DNA of 64,000 nt from Spirosoma sordidisoli (lineage in GTDB: Bacteria; Bacteroidota; Bacteroidia; Cytophagales; Spirosomataceae): NCBI RefSeq assembly GCF_004138325.1, contig NZ_SBLB01000001.1, positions 620,001 through 684,000 on the forward strand, in the 5' to 3' direction. Made by a program: the position numbers and the translations under genes. Below, piece after piece: positions 1-7,925 of the stretch. Numbering within the stretch: position 1 is the first letter of the stretch; every line of letters starts with the position of its first letter. The notes under the pieces were generated by a model, which was not told the DNA's origin, did not search any database, and was given only the letters and a program-made list of their open reading frames with translations.

Positions 1-678
1 CAGGCCCAGACCCTGCTGGCCCGTAACGCGCCCTACCAGCTGAAGCGCGCGACCCCCGACCTTGCCTACAGCCGCAACCAGACAGCGCTGAATGCCGACC
101 TGCGCGAGCGGCTCTTCGACGTGCTGGTCGTAATGACCCGCAATCCGGACTACCTGGTCGAAGTTGCCGGATCGCACGATCCCACCGAGCGGGACTCGGT
201 ATCGGCCGGGCGGGTTCGGGCGGTTGTCAGTTACCTGCAGCAGAACGGCGTACCGCTAAACCGGATCATGGAGAAAGACTACCAGGGTGAACAACGCCCC
301 GGCCTGGCAGATCCGGCGGCTCAGCGTAAGGTATCATTTCAGTACTTCTCAAACGCGAAAGCCGATGTTGCTAACGTGCTCAGCAGCGCCGGCGCCCCGG
401 TAGAGATTGTAGAAGGCGTCTTTGCCAAAGGCGCGAACGCGTATGTAGACAGCGTCAACCCATGGAAAGCCGGCACCACCGTTTTACGCCCCTCCGGAAA
501 AGCAGTAGCCGTTACGATCAGTCGGGTTGAACCACCCCGCCCCAAAACGTTTGCCGAAGCACGGGGAGCCGTAATCAACGATTATCAGGCTCAGCTGGAA
601 AAGCAGTGGCTTGCTCAGTTGCGCCAGCAGTATCCGGTCAATGTGAACGAAGAAGAAGTGCGAAAACTGGTTAAATAA
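1..678 (+). CDS. SurA/PpiD-like peptidyl-prolyl isomerase with OmpA-like segment (5'-truncated)
   Basis: The frame is open from base 1, so the start lies outside the window and 225 C-terminal residues are visible. The last ~90 residues (an EGVF...G-V...ISRVEPPRPKTFAEARG stretch, then a basic/acidic helix) look like the C-terminal part of periplasmic parvulin-type folding chaperones. Before that, in-window residues ~38-116 resemble an OmpA C-terminal domain: a D/S-x-x-R helix with RVRAVVSYLQQNGV, then a strand with QRKVSF where OmpA has NRRVEF. OmpA-like domains bind peptidoglycan, and here it would tether or dock the chaperone; that is inference. The gene is followed 119 bases later by a second isomerase and then moxR. 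The family is fairly sure; the domain fusion needs the upstream part. Confidence 0.7.
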   Translation, partial: QAQTLLARNAPYQLKRATPDLAYSRNQTALNADLRERLFDVLVVMTRNPDYLVEVAGSHDPTERDSVSAGRVRAVVSYLQQNGVPLNRIMEKDYQGEQRPGLADPAAQRKVSFQYFSNAKADVANVLSSAGAPVEIVEGVFAKGANAYVDSVNPWKAGTTVLRPSGKAVAVTISRVEPPRPKTFAEARGAVINDYQAQLEKQWLAQLRQQYPVNVNEEEVRKLVK

Positions 679-797
679 GCGCCGGGAAAGGCCGGTTGTG
701 ACTGCCGGTAACCAGTTGTTCGGATTATGCCTCGTTCAGAGGCCTTAAATTTTCTTAAAACGCAGAACCTCACCGGTTCTGTCTGTATCTTTAAAAC

Positions 798-2177
798 ATG
801 AAAAAAGTAAGCTGTAGTGCTCTGTTTATCCTGATGGGCTGGTTGCTGACCGCACCGGTCTTCGGCCAGGGCCAGGGCGTAAGCCTCAATAAAATCATTG
901 CCAAGGTCGACAACTACTACGTCCTCCGTTCTGATCTGGAAGAGGCCTACCAATCGTACGTAGGTCAGAACCAGACCCCTCCGCAGAAATGCCAGCTGCT
1001 CGAAAGCCTGGTCATCAACAAAATGATGCTGGCCAAAGCCGAAATCGACTCCGTCGTGGTTGAAGAAAAACTGGTCGACAGTGAACTTGATACCCGTATG
1101 CAGTACATGGTTGGGCAGTTCGGCTCCGAGAAGAATATTGTAGAAGCCTACGGCAAGAGCCTAGAGATGCTGAAGAGTGAATTGCGTCAGCAGGTGAAAG
1201 ATCAGAAGATCGTGCAGAAAATGCAGCAGAAGATCACGACCGACGTGAAGGTTACCCCACGCGATGTACGCCGGTTCTACGAGTCGATCCCGAAAGATAG
1301 TTTACCCTACATGCCTGCCGACGTTGAAGTAGGCCAGATTGTTCGGTTTGCCAAGCCAACCAAAGAGCAGAAGGAAGCCCTCCGGCAGCGGCTGCTCGAC
1401 TTTAAAAAGCGGGTTCAGGACGGCGAAGACTTCGCCAAGCTGGCCAAAGAGAACTCCGAAGACGTAGGATCGGCCCAGAACGGGGGCGACCTTGGGTTTG
1501 CTAAACGGGGCGCGATGGTGGCACCTTTTGAAGGAGCCGCGCTGAAGCTAAAGCCGAACGAGATGTCAGACGTAGTGGAGTCGGATTTTGGTCTTCACCT
1601 GATTCAGCTGCTGGAAACCCGCGGGGCCGAATACCACGCCCGCCACATCCTGCTCCGCCCCGATTATAACCGCCTGGACCTGACGGGCCCGACCCAATAC
1701 CTCGACAGTCTGCGTACGCTGATCGCAGCCGACTCGCTGAAGTTCGATAAGGCCGCTCACGATTATTCAGAAGACAAAACTACGGCCGACGCCGGTGGCC
1801 TACTTCGCGATCCGCAGTCGGGCAGCAGCCGTCTGGCCATGGATGGGTCTATGGAATACGCCCTGTTCCAGATGCTCGACACCATGCAGGTAGGCAGTGT
1901 ATCGAAACCGTTGCCGTACCGGACCGAAGATGGAAAGAGCGCGGTACGATTGTTGTATTTCAAAAGTAAAGTAGCCCCTCATACGGCCGATTTCAAGATC
2001 GACTTTGAGAAGCTGCAAAACATTGTGCTGACCAACAAAAAGAACCGGGCCATCGATGATTGGTTCCGTAAGTCGGTCAGTGATGTGTATATTACGGTCG
2101 ATCCCGAATTTCAGGGCTGTCGTATTTTTGGAACGACCCAAAACAGCGCAGCTCAGCTAGGCGGTGGCGGAAATTAG
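798..2177 (+). CDS. SurA-like periplasmic peptidyl-prolyl cis-trans isomerase
   Basis: This 459-residue protein begins with a signal peptide (residues 1-24, basic MKK, hydrophobic core, cleavage near FGQG). The next ~150 residues form the SurA-type N-terminal chaperone region (INKMMLAKAEID). A parvulin (PpiC) domain spans about 175-275, with the typical EDFAKLAKENSED and GGDLGFAKRGAMVAPFE segments. A second, more degenerate parvulin-like unit spans about 278-395 (HARHILLRP, then DAGGLL). The family folds outer-membrane proteins in the periplasm, which fits a genome rich in barrels. The ATG at 798 is preceded by TATCTTTA at 786-793, a fair -7 element only a few bases upstream. It is the second isomerase in a row. 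Confidence 0.88.
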   Translation: MKKVSCSALFILMGWLLTAPVFGQGQGVSLNKIIAKVDNYYVLRSDLEEAYQSYVGQNQTPPQKCQLLESLVINKMMLAKAEIDSVVVEEKLVDSELDTRMQYMVGQFGSEKNIVEAYGKSLEMLKSELRQQVKDQKIVQKMQQKITTDVKVTPRDVRRFYESIPKDSLPYMPADVEVGQIVRFAKPTKEQKEALRQRLLDFKKRVQDGEDFAKLAKENSEDVGSAQNGGDLGFAKRGAMVAPFEGAALKLKPNEMSDVVESDFGLHLIQLLETRGAEYHARHILLRPDYNRLDLTGPTQYLDSLRTLIAADSLKFDKAAHDYSEDKTTADAGGLLRDPQSGSSRLAMDGSMEYALFQMLDTMQVGSVSKPLPYRTEDGKSAVRLLYFKSKVAPHTADFKIDFEKLQNIVLTNKKNRAIDDWFRKSVSDVYITVDPEFQGCRIFGTTQNSAAQLGGGGN

Positions 2178-2257
2178 CGACGAGGGGTTGGTTGAACGAT
2201 GCGCGGCTTTCGTTTATCAGTAACCCTTCTTAACTCATCACTCATAACTTTTTCATT

Positions 2258-3220
2258 GTGCCTTACTCATCTGACGTGGCGGCTGCCGAAGCTCTGACTC
2301 AATCGTATCAGAAGTTAAAAACCGAAATTTCGAAGGTAGTGATCGGCCAGGACGACACCGTCCGGTTGTTATTAACGGCTATTTTCTGTCAGGGCCACTG
2401 CCTGCTGGTGGGTGTGCCGGGTCTGGCCAAGACACTGCTTATTCAGACCATCGCCAGCGCACTCGATCTGGATTTTAACCGCATCCAGTTCACGCCTGAC
2501 CTGATGCCGTCCGACATTCTGGGCTCCGAAACCCTGGATCAGGACCGCAACTTCAAATTCATCAAAGGTCCCGTTTTTGCCAACATCATCCTGGCTGACG
2601 AAATCAACCGAACGCCCCCCAAGACCCAGTCGGCCCTGCTGGAGGCCATGCAGGAATATGCCGTTACCATTGCCGGTCAGAAATACAACCTGGGTCGGCC
2701 TTTCTTCGTACTGGCTACGCAGAACCCCATCGAACAGGAAGGCACCTATCCGCTGCCCGAAGCCCAGTTAGACCGCTTCATGTTCAATATCTATCTGGAT
2801 TACCCGTCGTACCAGTCAGAACTGGATATCGTGAAGAATACCACGTCTGACAAACGGCAGGAGGTAAACCGGGTCATCACCGGCGAGGAAATTCGCGAGT
2901 TTCAACACCTGGTTCGTCGCGTTCCTGTGGTCGACAATGTCATAGAATACGCTGTAAAACTGGTACACAAAACGCGGCCCAATACCGATCTGGCCGCTCA
3001 GGATGCCAACCAGTACCTCGAATGGGGAGCAGGCCCACGCGCGTCGCAGGCGCTGATTCTGGCCGCCAAATGCAATGCCCTGTTAACCGGCAAATACTCG
3101 CCCGATATTGAAGACGTACGGGCCGTAGCGCTGCCCATTCTGCGCCATCGCGTGGTTCGTAACTTCAAAGCCGAAGCCGAAAATATCTCCGTCGAGCAGC
3201 TGATCAAGCGAATGCTCTAA
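2258..3220 (+). CDS. MoxR-family AAA+ ATPase
   Basis: A 320-residue AAA+ protein of MoxR type. Walker A is GVPGLAKT (52-59), Walker B is ILADEINR (111-118) and sensor 1 is ATQNP (153-157). The C-terminal lid (residues ~230-320) contains the usual GPRASQAL segment. MoxR proteins act as ATP-driven chaperones that mature or insert partner proteins, often with DUF58/vWA partners. No DUF58 or vWA gene follows here; a strong terminator closes the unit. The GTG at 2258 is chosen because the conserved family sequence starts directly after it and no ATG lies upstream in frame close by. It is 80 bases downstream of the isomerase gene and probably cotranscribed with it. Confidence 0.9.
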   Translation: MPYSSDVAAAEALTQSYQKLKTEISKVVIGQDDTVRLLLTAIFCQGHCLLVGVPGLAKTLLIQTIASALDLDFNRIQFTPDLMPSDILGSETLDQDRNFKFIKGPVFANIILADEINRTPPKTQSALLEAMQEYAVTIAGQKYNLGRPFFVLATQNPIEQEGTYPLPEAQLDRFMFNIYLDYPSYQSELDIVKNTTSDKRQEVNRVITGEEIREFQHLVRRVPVVDNVIEYAVKLVHKTRPNTDLAAQDANQYLEWGAGPRASQALILAAKCNALLTGKYSPDIEDVRAVALPILRHRVVRNFKAEAENISVEQLIKRML

Positions 3221-3232
3221 CGAGGAACCCAA

Positions 3233-3290
3233 TAAACAGCGAAGGGGTAGCAGGAGGATTATCGATCCCCTGCTACCCCTTCGCTGTTTA
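3233..3290. terminator. Long perfect inverted repeat, bidirectional terminator
   Basis: Two 22-base arms (3233-3254 and 3269-3290) are exact reverse complements around a 14-base loop. The hairpin lies 12 bases after the moxR stop and 10 bases past the stop of the small minus-strand gene at 3301-3468, so it can end transcription from both sides. Flanking A/T runs are short. Confidence 0.75.
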
Positions 3291-3300
3291 CCAGCCTACG

Positions 3301-3468
3301 CTAGTTGTCTTCTTTGTTCGACTTGCCCAGGTAGTCGTCGTTATGCATACCTGTCGAATCATCATCGACGCCCGACGCATCGACATCTTCCGTTTCTACA
3401 CTGACCAGACGGGGCTCTCCCTCCTGTTCACGATTCTGGTGGTACTTTTCTTCGGTTGGCGACTCCAT
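3301..3468 (-). CDS. Small acidic hydrophilic protein, 55 residues
   Basis: Reading the minus strand from ATG at 3468 gives a 55-residue protein beginning MESPTEEKYHQ and ending LGKSNKEDN, with TAG at 3301-3303. It has no signal peptide or membrane segment and is very rich in Asp and Glu, with DDDS and NDDYLGK stretches, so it is probably soluble and partly disordered. It fills most of an otherwise empty stretch between moxR and the ABC ATPase gene and ends right beside the shared terminator hairpin, which supports it being real. I do not recognise the family and propose no function. A slightly longer reading frame exists upstream but has no better start codon. Confidence 0.55.
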   Translation of the reverse strand: MESPTEEKYHQNREQEGEPRLVSVETEDVDASGVDDDSTGMHNDDYLGKSNKEDN

Positions 3469-3534
3469 ATCGTTGAGCGGTTTGTAGTTTAGATTTCGGC
3501 CTTCCTAAAACGGGGGCGTTCTATACTAACTAAC

Positions 3535-4545
3535 CTATCCGCCTTTCAGCCACCAAAGCGATTCAGCGGCCACGTCGACACTCACCGACTGCCCAGCCCG
3601 CAGATCCGTACGGGTAGTGAGGAGCCGCAAACAGACGTATCGCGACACCTCAACATCCACTTCCGAGTAGCTCCCCCGAAAAAATACCGCCCGAACGGTA
3701 CCGCCTACGCCAGCCTCGCTGAGTTTGATCTGCTCGGGCCGCAGGCAGACCAGCGCTTCCGGATTATCGCCCCCGGGCAGGTTGAGAACGGGCAGGTGTT
3801 TAGCCTTCAGAATAGTAGCCGCCCCCGTCATTCGGGCCGCATAGGCCGTAGTGGGGTACCGGTATACATTGGCAGGCGTATCCAGCTGGATGAGCTTCCC
3901 CTGCCGTAGCACCCCCAGGCTGTCGGCTATCGACAGGGCGTCCGTAGCATCGTGGGTCACCAGCAGGCAGGCCATTTTGTCGTGCTGAACCAGATCGAAC
4001 AACAGGTCGCGGACAATGAGCCGGTTCGGTAAATCGAGGTGACTGAACGGCTCATCGAGCAGGAGTACCGTCGACTGGCCATCGTCAGGTTTGTTGGCCA
4101 CGGCCCTTGCGATAGCCGTTCGCTGCTTTTCGCCCCCCGACACCTGACGGGGCAGTCGGCCCTGCACGTCGGTCAGCCGGCAGAGTCGTAACAGCTCATT
4201 GACCCGGAAATCGCGGTATCCTTTTTCGAAGTAGCGCAGCGCATAGGCGATATTCTCGCGTACCGATATGTTCGGCATGAGCTGGTACTCCTGCGGCACC
4301 AGCCGAATCTGCGGATGCCCCGCCACCAGCACCTCCGACGGACCCGGCACCCGCACGCCATCAAGTCTGATGTTGCCGGTGTCGGCATCGGCTTGCCCCG
4401 CCAGCAGCGCCAGTAGCGTGCTTTTCCCCGACCCGCTCTCGCCCACCAGCGCCATAATCCGACCCGGATCGAGGGTGAACGACACGTCCCGAACGGCCCT
4501 GACATCGCCGGCAAATACTTTGGTAAGATGGGTAGCTGTGAGCAT
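3535..4545 (-). CDS. ABC transporter ATP-binding protein (PotA/FbpC/CysA type)
   Basis: A 336-residue nucleotide-binding subunit. Walker A is GESGSGKST (35-43), the Q-loop VPQEYQ (83-88), the signature VSGGEKQR (135-142), Walker B VLLLDEP (160-166) and the switch His is H198 in VTHD. The last ~100 residues form a TOBE-like regulatory domain (LRPEQIKL, then FFRGSYSEVDVEV), typical of importers of sulfate, molybdate, iron or polyamines. No permease or binding-protein gene is adjacent, so the substrate cannot be assigned and the subunit must work with partners encoded elsewhere. It lies downstream of the gapN-like gene on the same strand but a hairpin separates the two. Confidence 0.85.
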   Translation of the reverse strand: MLTATHLTKVFAGDVRAVRDVSFTLDPGRIMALVGESGSGKSTLLALLAGQADADTGNIRLDGVRVPGPSEVLVAGHPQIRLVPQEYQLMPNISVRENIAYALRYFEKGYRDFRVNELLRLCRLTDVQGRLPRQVSGGEKQRTAIARAVANKPDDGQSTVLLLDEPFSHLDLPNRLIVRDLLFDLVQHDKMACLLVTHDATDALSIADSLGVLRQGKLIQLDTPANVYRYPTTAYAARMTGAATILKAKHLPVLNLPGGDNPEALVCLRPEQIKLSEAGVGGTVRAVFFRGSYSEVDVEVSRYVCLRLLTTRTDLRAGQSVSVDVAAESLWWLKGG

Positions 4546-4553
4546 TTGTAGTG

Positions 4554-4585
4554 ACCGGAAAGACCTGACATACGGTCTTTCCGGT
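4554..4585 (-). terminator. Hairpin terminator between aldehyde dehydrogenase and ABC ATPase genes
   Basis: Arms 4554-4565 and 4574-4585 are 12-base perfect reverse complements (ACCGGAAAGACC). The hairpin lies 22 bases beyond the stop of the aldehyde dehydrogenase gene on the minus strand. It has no strong U-run. Confidence 0.55.
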
Positions 4586-4607
4586 TCAGAAAACCAATCC
4601 GTTCGGA

Positions 4608-6233
4608 TCAGAATATAAAGTTGGTACTGAGAAACTCGGACTTGTGTCCACCTACTATTTCATTCAGGATATGCTTGTTGGAGCCGGTATCTTTGGTTGC
4701 CACGGCCGACCGGATCGAGAACGAGCGCAGGGCATCCTCAACGGACAGGGTTCCCTCGGCCGAATCTTTCCGCCCGGTGAACGGGAAGGTGTCGGGGCCG
4801 CGCTGGCACTGGGCGTTTATGTTGACACGGCTTACGAGGTTGACCAGCGGGTCGATCAGGCGGGCAATAGCTTCGGGGTCGGTCCCGAAAATGCTGGCCT
4901 GCATACCGTGATCGTCCGTGATCAGGTACTGGATAAACTCTTCCTCATCGTCGTAGACAACGACCGGAATAACGGGGCCGAACTGCTCCTCGCGGTACAG
5001 GCGCATACCCTCACGAACGGGATAGACTACCGCCGGCCGAAACAGCGATGCTTCCGTTTCTCCTCCTCCTTCGTTTACAATCGAAGCTCCACCCGCTTCG
5101 GCATCGGCTATGATATCGGCCAGATAGCGGGTTTTGTTGGGCTCGGGCAGGGGCGTAATCTGCACCCCGCTGGCCCAGGGCATACCGGGCTGTAGATTAC
5201 TCACTTCCGGGTTGAAGCGTTTCAGGAATTCGTCGGCAACCGACCGATGCGCCCAGATGATCTTGATGGCTGTACAGCGCTGCCCGTTAAAAGACAGGGT
5301 GCCAAGCAGACATTCTTTCACGGCCACATCGAGATCGGCATCGGGCAGAATAATAGCGGCATTTTTGGCGTCCAGACTCATGATTGACCGAAGGCGGTTC
5401 AGCTTGGGGTGCTGCCGCTGCAATTCGTCGGCAACGCGGCTGGAACCGATCAACGTGAGTACGTTCACCTTCCCCGACTGCATAACGGGCGGCACCACAT
5501 CGGCTCCGCGGCCGTAGAGCGAGTTAACGACTCCTTTGGGGAAACTGGTCCGGAAGGCTTCCAGCAGCGGGTAGTGCAGCAACGAGCCATGTTTCGGCGT
5601 TTTGAACAGGATCGTATTGCCCATCAGAATAGCCGGAATGAGCGTGGTATAGGTCTCGTTCAGGGGGTAATTGAACGGGCCCATAGCCAGCACAACCCCG
5701 AGGGGCGACCGCCGGATCTGCCCGATTATTCCTTCTTCGATACGGAATCGCGATGAGTTGCGGTCCATATTTTTCAGCGTGTCGATGGTGTCGTAGATGT
5801 ACTTCACCGTCCGGTCGAATTCTTTGGTGGCGTCGGCTAGGTTTTTACCGATCTCCCACATAATCAGGTTGATCACCAGGCTGCGCTGCTCCAGCATTTT
5901 CCCGATAAAGGTTTCCATACAGGCAATGCGCTGGGCTACTGCCATCTGCGGCCACTCGCCCCGGCCGTTATCGTAGGCAGCTACAGCGGCCTCCAGCGCT
6001 TCCAGAGCTTCTTTGGGGCCAGCCACGGGAAAGCTGCCTAGAAGCTGACGTTGCAGCGTGCCGTTTTCGTCGGGAATACAAACCGGCGAATACACCTCTG
6101 ACACGTTGCCCGTCCAGGGGCGCATTTCTCCGTTCAGCAGGTACTCACGCTGGTGGATGGGTTCGATGTGGAAGTCGGCCGGAATCTGTGAAGAATCAGC
6201 GGGAAACAGGGTACGCAAGGAAGAGGATGCCAT
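4608..6233 (-). CDS. gapN: NADP-dependent glyceraldehyde-3-phosphate dehydrogenase-like aldehyde dehydrogenase
   Basis: A 541-residue ALDH-superfamily enzyme resembling non-phosphorylating GAPDH (GapN), which oxidises glyceraldehyde 3-phosphate to 3-phosphoglycerate with NADP in the cytoplasm. Visible landmarks are GPFNYP (185-190, with the oxyanion Asn N188), the catalytic Cys C320 in FNGQRC, and EEQFGPV further on. The usual general-base Glu sits 34 residues before the Cys in an ELGGK motif; here the same place is S286 in MSLDAK. Whether this is a lineage feature or a change of activity is open. The N-terminal extension of about 30 residues has no signal peptide. The gene is alone between terminators. 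Confidence 0.75.
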   Translation of the reverse strand: MASSSLRTLFPADSSQIPADFHIEPIHQREYLLNGEMRPWTGNVSEVYSPVCIPDENGTLQRQLLGSFPVAGPKEALEALEAAVAAYDNGRGEWPQMAVAQRIACMETFIGKMLEQRSLVINLIMWEIGKNLADATKEFDRTVKYIYDTIDTLKNMDRNSSRFRIEEGIIGQIRRSPLGVVLAMGPFNYPLNETYTTLIPAILMGNTILFKTPKHGSLLHYPLLEAFRTSFPKGVVNSLYGRGADVVPPVMQSGKVNVLTLIGSSRVADELQRQHPKLNRLRSIMSLDAKNAAIILPDADLDVAVKECLLGTLSFNGQRCTAIKIIWAHRSVADEFLKRFNPEVSNLQPGMPWASGVQITPLPEPNKTRYLADIIADAEAGGASIVNEGGGETEASLFRPAVVYPVREGMRLYREEQFGPVIPVVVYDDEEEFIQYLITDDHGMQASIFGTDPEAIARLIDPLVNLVSRVNINAQCQRGPDTFPFTGRKDSAEGTLSVEDALRSFSIRSAVATKDTGSNKHILNEIVGGHKSEFLSTNFIF

Positions 6234-6261
6234 GTTACGTTTTACGGTTAAACAGGTTGCA

Positions 6262-6291
6262 CAGAACTACAAAAGGAAGAACGGGCGCAAA
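6262..6291 (-). promoter_or_regulatory. Bacteroidota-type promoter for the gapN-like gene
   Basis: On the minus strand TTTG (complement of 6288-6291) is followed after 18 bases by TAGTTCTG (complement of 6262-6269), one base off TAnnTTTG. The expected transcript start is about 22 bases before the ATG at 6233. Confidence 0.4.
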
Positions 6292-6453
6292 CTTCACCAT
6301 TCGACCATCGAATTACAACCCTTATCCGCTAAACCTATTTGTTGACTCTATTTCCGTTAACCCTGGCTTGTTTACATCAATACCTTATGTGCGTTATTTA
6401 CGTTGATGGCTGGTGCCGCCCCTGCAGATTTAGTGTAATTAAACCAATACATG

Positions 6454-6494
6454 GGTCAGGCCCGTCAGGAGACTGTCTCCTGACGGGCCTGACC
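6454..6494 (-). terminator. 41-base near-perfect palindrome after the DoxX-like gene
   Basis: Arms 6454-6473 and 6475-6494 are 20-base exact reverse complements around a single central base. It starts one base after the stop of the minus-strand gene at 6496 and probably terminates it. There is no clear U-run, so a cruciform or protein site is an alternative. Confidence 0.6.
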
Positions 6495-6495
6495 G

Positions 6496-6894
6496 TTACT
6501 GAATGGCAGCCGCTTTCGGCCTGCTGAATGCGAGTCGCCTGTCTTTGGCATAGGCCCCCGCGTACATCAGTAATCCACCCACAACGATGGTGTTACGAAA
6601 CACGTTGAGCAGGTCGTTTTCGCTGGTGGCGGCTCGCGGAACATGGACCAGAATAATCATCAGAAACACGTACAGCGCCATCAGTAACGAGGCAAGTTTA
6701 TCATACCGACCCCATACGCAACTGATGATGAACAGCAGTACACAAACTCCGGTGGCGTAGTTCCAGAAAACAGGAAACGGCAGCCAGACCGGAACGAAAG
6801 ACGCACCAACATCCGCTTTCCCAAAATGAAGCAGAACGTACATACTAAACGGCAGCACAAATAGCCACCGCCCAAGGCCAATTAGTTTGTTCAT
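6496..6894 (-). CDS. DoxX-like small integral membrane protein
   Basis: A 132-residue protein with four predicted membrane segments (about residues 7-24, 42-62, 66-85 and 103-118) and a short basic C-terminal tail. Its size and the pattern with MYVLLHF near the start and a late NTIVVGGLLMYAG helix fit the DoxX/DoxD-like family, whose members sit in the inner membrane and are linked to thiosulfate:quinone oxidation or to unknown roles. No catalytic residues are diagnostic. The nearest upstream gene on the same strand is the Crp/Fnr regulator, 310 bases away, so separate transcription is likely. Confidence 0.6.
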   Translation of the reverse strand: MNKLIGLGRWLFVLPFSMYVLLHFGKADVGASFVPVWLPFPVFWNYATGVCVLLFIISCVWGRYDKLASLLMALYVFLMIILVHVPRAATSENDLLNVFRNTIVVGGLLMYAGAYAKDRRLAFSRPKAAAIQ

Positions 6895-7204
6895 AATTAT
6901 GGTTGTTTGGAGAGTAAAGCGAACAGAGCATACCGGGCTGGATAGTCGGAGCCAACCGTCCGGCCCGCTAGGTACGTGGGCCTGGGGTAACTCCGGTTCA
7001 ATCGTACAAGATCGTGGAGTTCACGGCTGTCGACCGGGTGTGGCGTGCTGCCGATCGGTGAGCACGCACTGTGGTACAGGCCCTGGCCCCTATTGTGGTG
7101 GTATAAACGTAGATCCTGGTTCATGGCAGTGGCGGTTTCTGGTCCTGTTGCCCCTGCAAAGGTGCTGGCCAGCCACCGCCCCACTCTTGACTTTTGTCAA
7201 CGTT
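6895..7204. other. 310-base spacer without a convincing gene
   Basis: This stretch separates the DoxX-like gene from the Crp/Fnr gene on the minus strand. A 95-codon frame runs through it but its translation has no family resemblance. It should hold the DoxX-like gene's promoter, but I see no clear TTTG/TAnnTTTG pair. Confidence 0.4.
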
Positions 7205-7774
7205 TCAGAGCCTGGCTTTAAGTCGGCTGAGGGTTTCGGGCGAGATGCCGAGGTACGACGCCACCAGTTTATTGGAAAGCCGGGATAGGATGCGGGGCTG
7301 GTGCTGCATCAGCCACCGAACGCGATCCAGCGCATCGAGTGCCATGAATGTATTGACCCGATAGACGGTAGTGGCGTAGGACTGCTCCAGAATTTGCCGG
7401 TAGATCTGCTCGAACTGGGGCACCTGCTGCTGCATTCGCCCGAATTGATCGCGGTGAATAGCCCTGACCACCGTTGGCTCAACGGCCCGGAAAAATTCCT
7501 GGGAGGCTTGCTGATTGGCAAAACCGTAGATATCGGTCAGCCAGTTGTTCTCGAAGACAAAGTCACGGCTTGTTTCGGTGCCGCCGTTGGTGCTGACAAA
7601 CACCTGGATACAGCCTTTGGCTACAAAATAGCAGTACTGACACACCTCACCGGCCTGTAATAACATCTCCCCCCGCCGTACTTTTCGGGTTACGAAAGCC
7701 GACAGCACATCGGTCAGCTGCGTGTCGTTGGGGCTGATGCGGGCGCGGATGTAGGCTTCGAGCGGGTCGACCAT
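7205..7774 (-). CDS. Crp/Fnr-family transcriptional regulator
   Basis: A 189-residue regulator. Residues ~20-115 form the cyclic-nucleotide-binding-like beta roll (RRGEMLLQAGEVCQYCYFVAKGCIQVF), and the C-terminal ~40 residues carry a winged-helix segment (LSNKLVASYLGISPETLSRLKARL) with the recognition helix at the very end. The residues that contact cAMP in true CRP (RxSAE-type) are not seen, so the ligand is unknown. This is the common short Crp/Fnr type of Bacteroidota. It is divergent from a broken relative starting at 7926, and it may have been one of two paralogous regulators here. Confidence 0.85.
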   Translation of the reverse strand: MVDPLEAYIRARISPNDTQLTDVLSAFVTRKVRRGEMLLQAGEVCQYCYFVAKGCIQVFVSTNGGTETSRDFVFENNWLTDIYGFANQQASQEFFRAVEPTVVRAIHRDQFGRMQQQVPQFEQIYRQILEQSYATTVYRVNTFMALDALDRVRWLMQHQPRILSRLSNKLVASYLGISPETLSRLKARL

Positions 7775-7925
7775 GGCTGGGTGGCAGGTATGAAGGTGGC
7801 GAACTAAAGATACGAGTTGTGCGCTTACCAGCTAGTCAGCCTGACAACCGCAGCGAATAGCGACCTGGCCTAATTTCATGCATCAACCTGTTGACGCCAC
7901 GCAAACCGATTACTGAGCCACCTCT

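Noticed and set aside
6897-7184. 95-codon minus-strand frame between the DoxX-like and Crp/Fnr genes
   Set aside because: No resemblance to a family, no hydrophobic or motif pattern, and the start context is weak.
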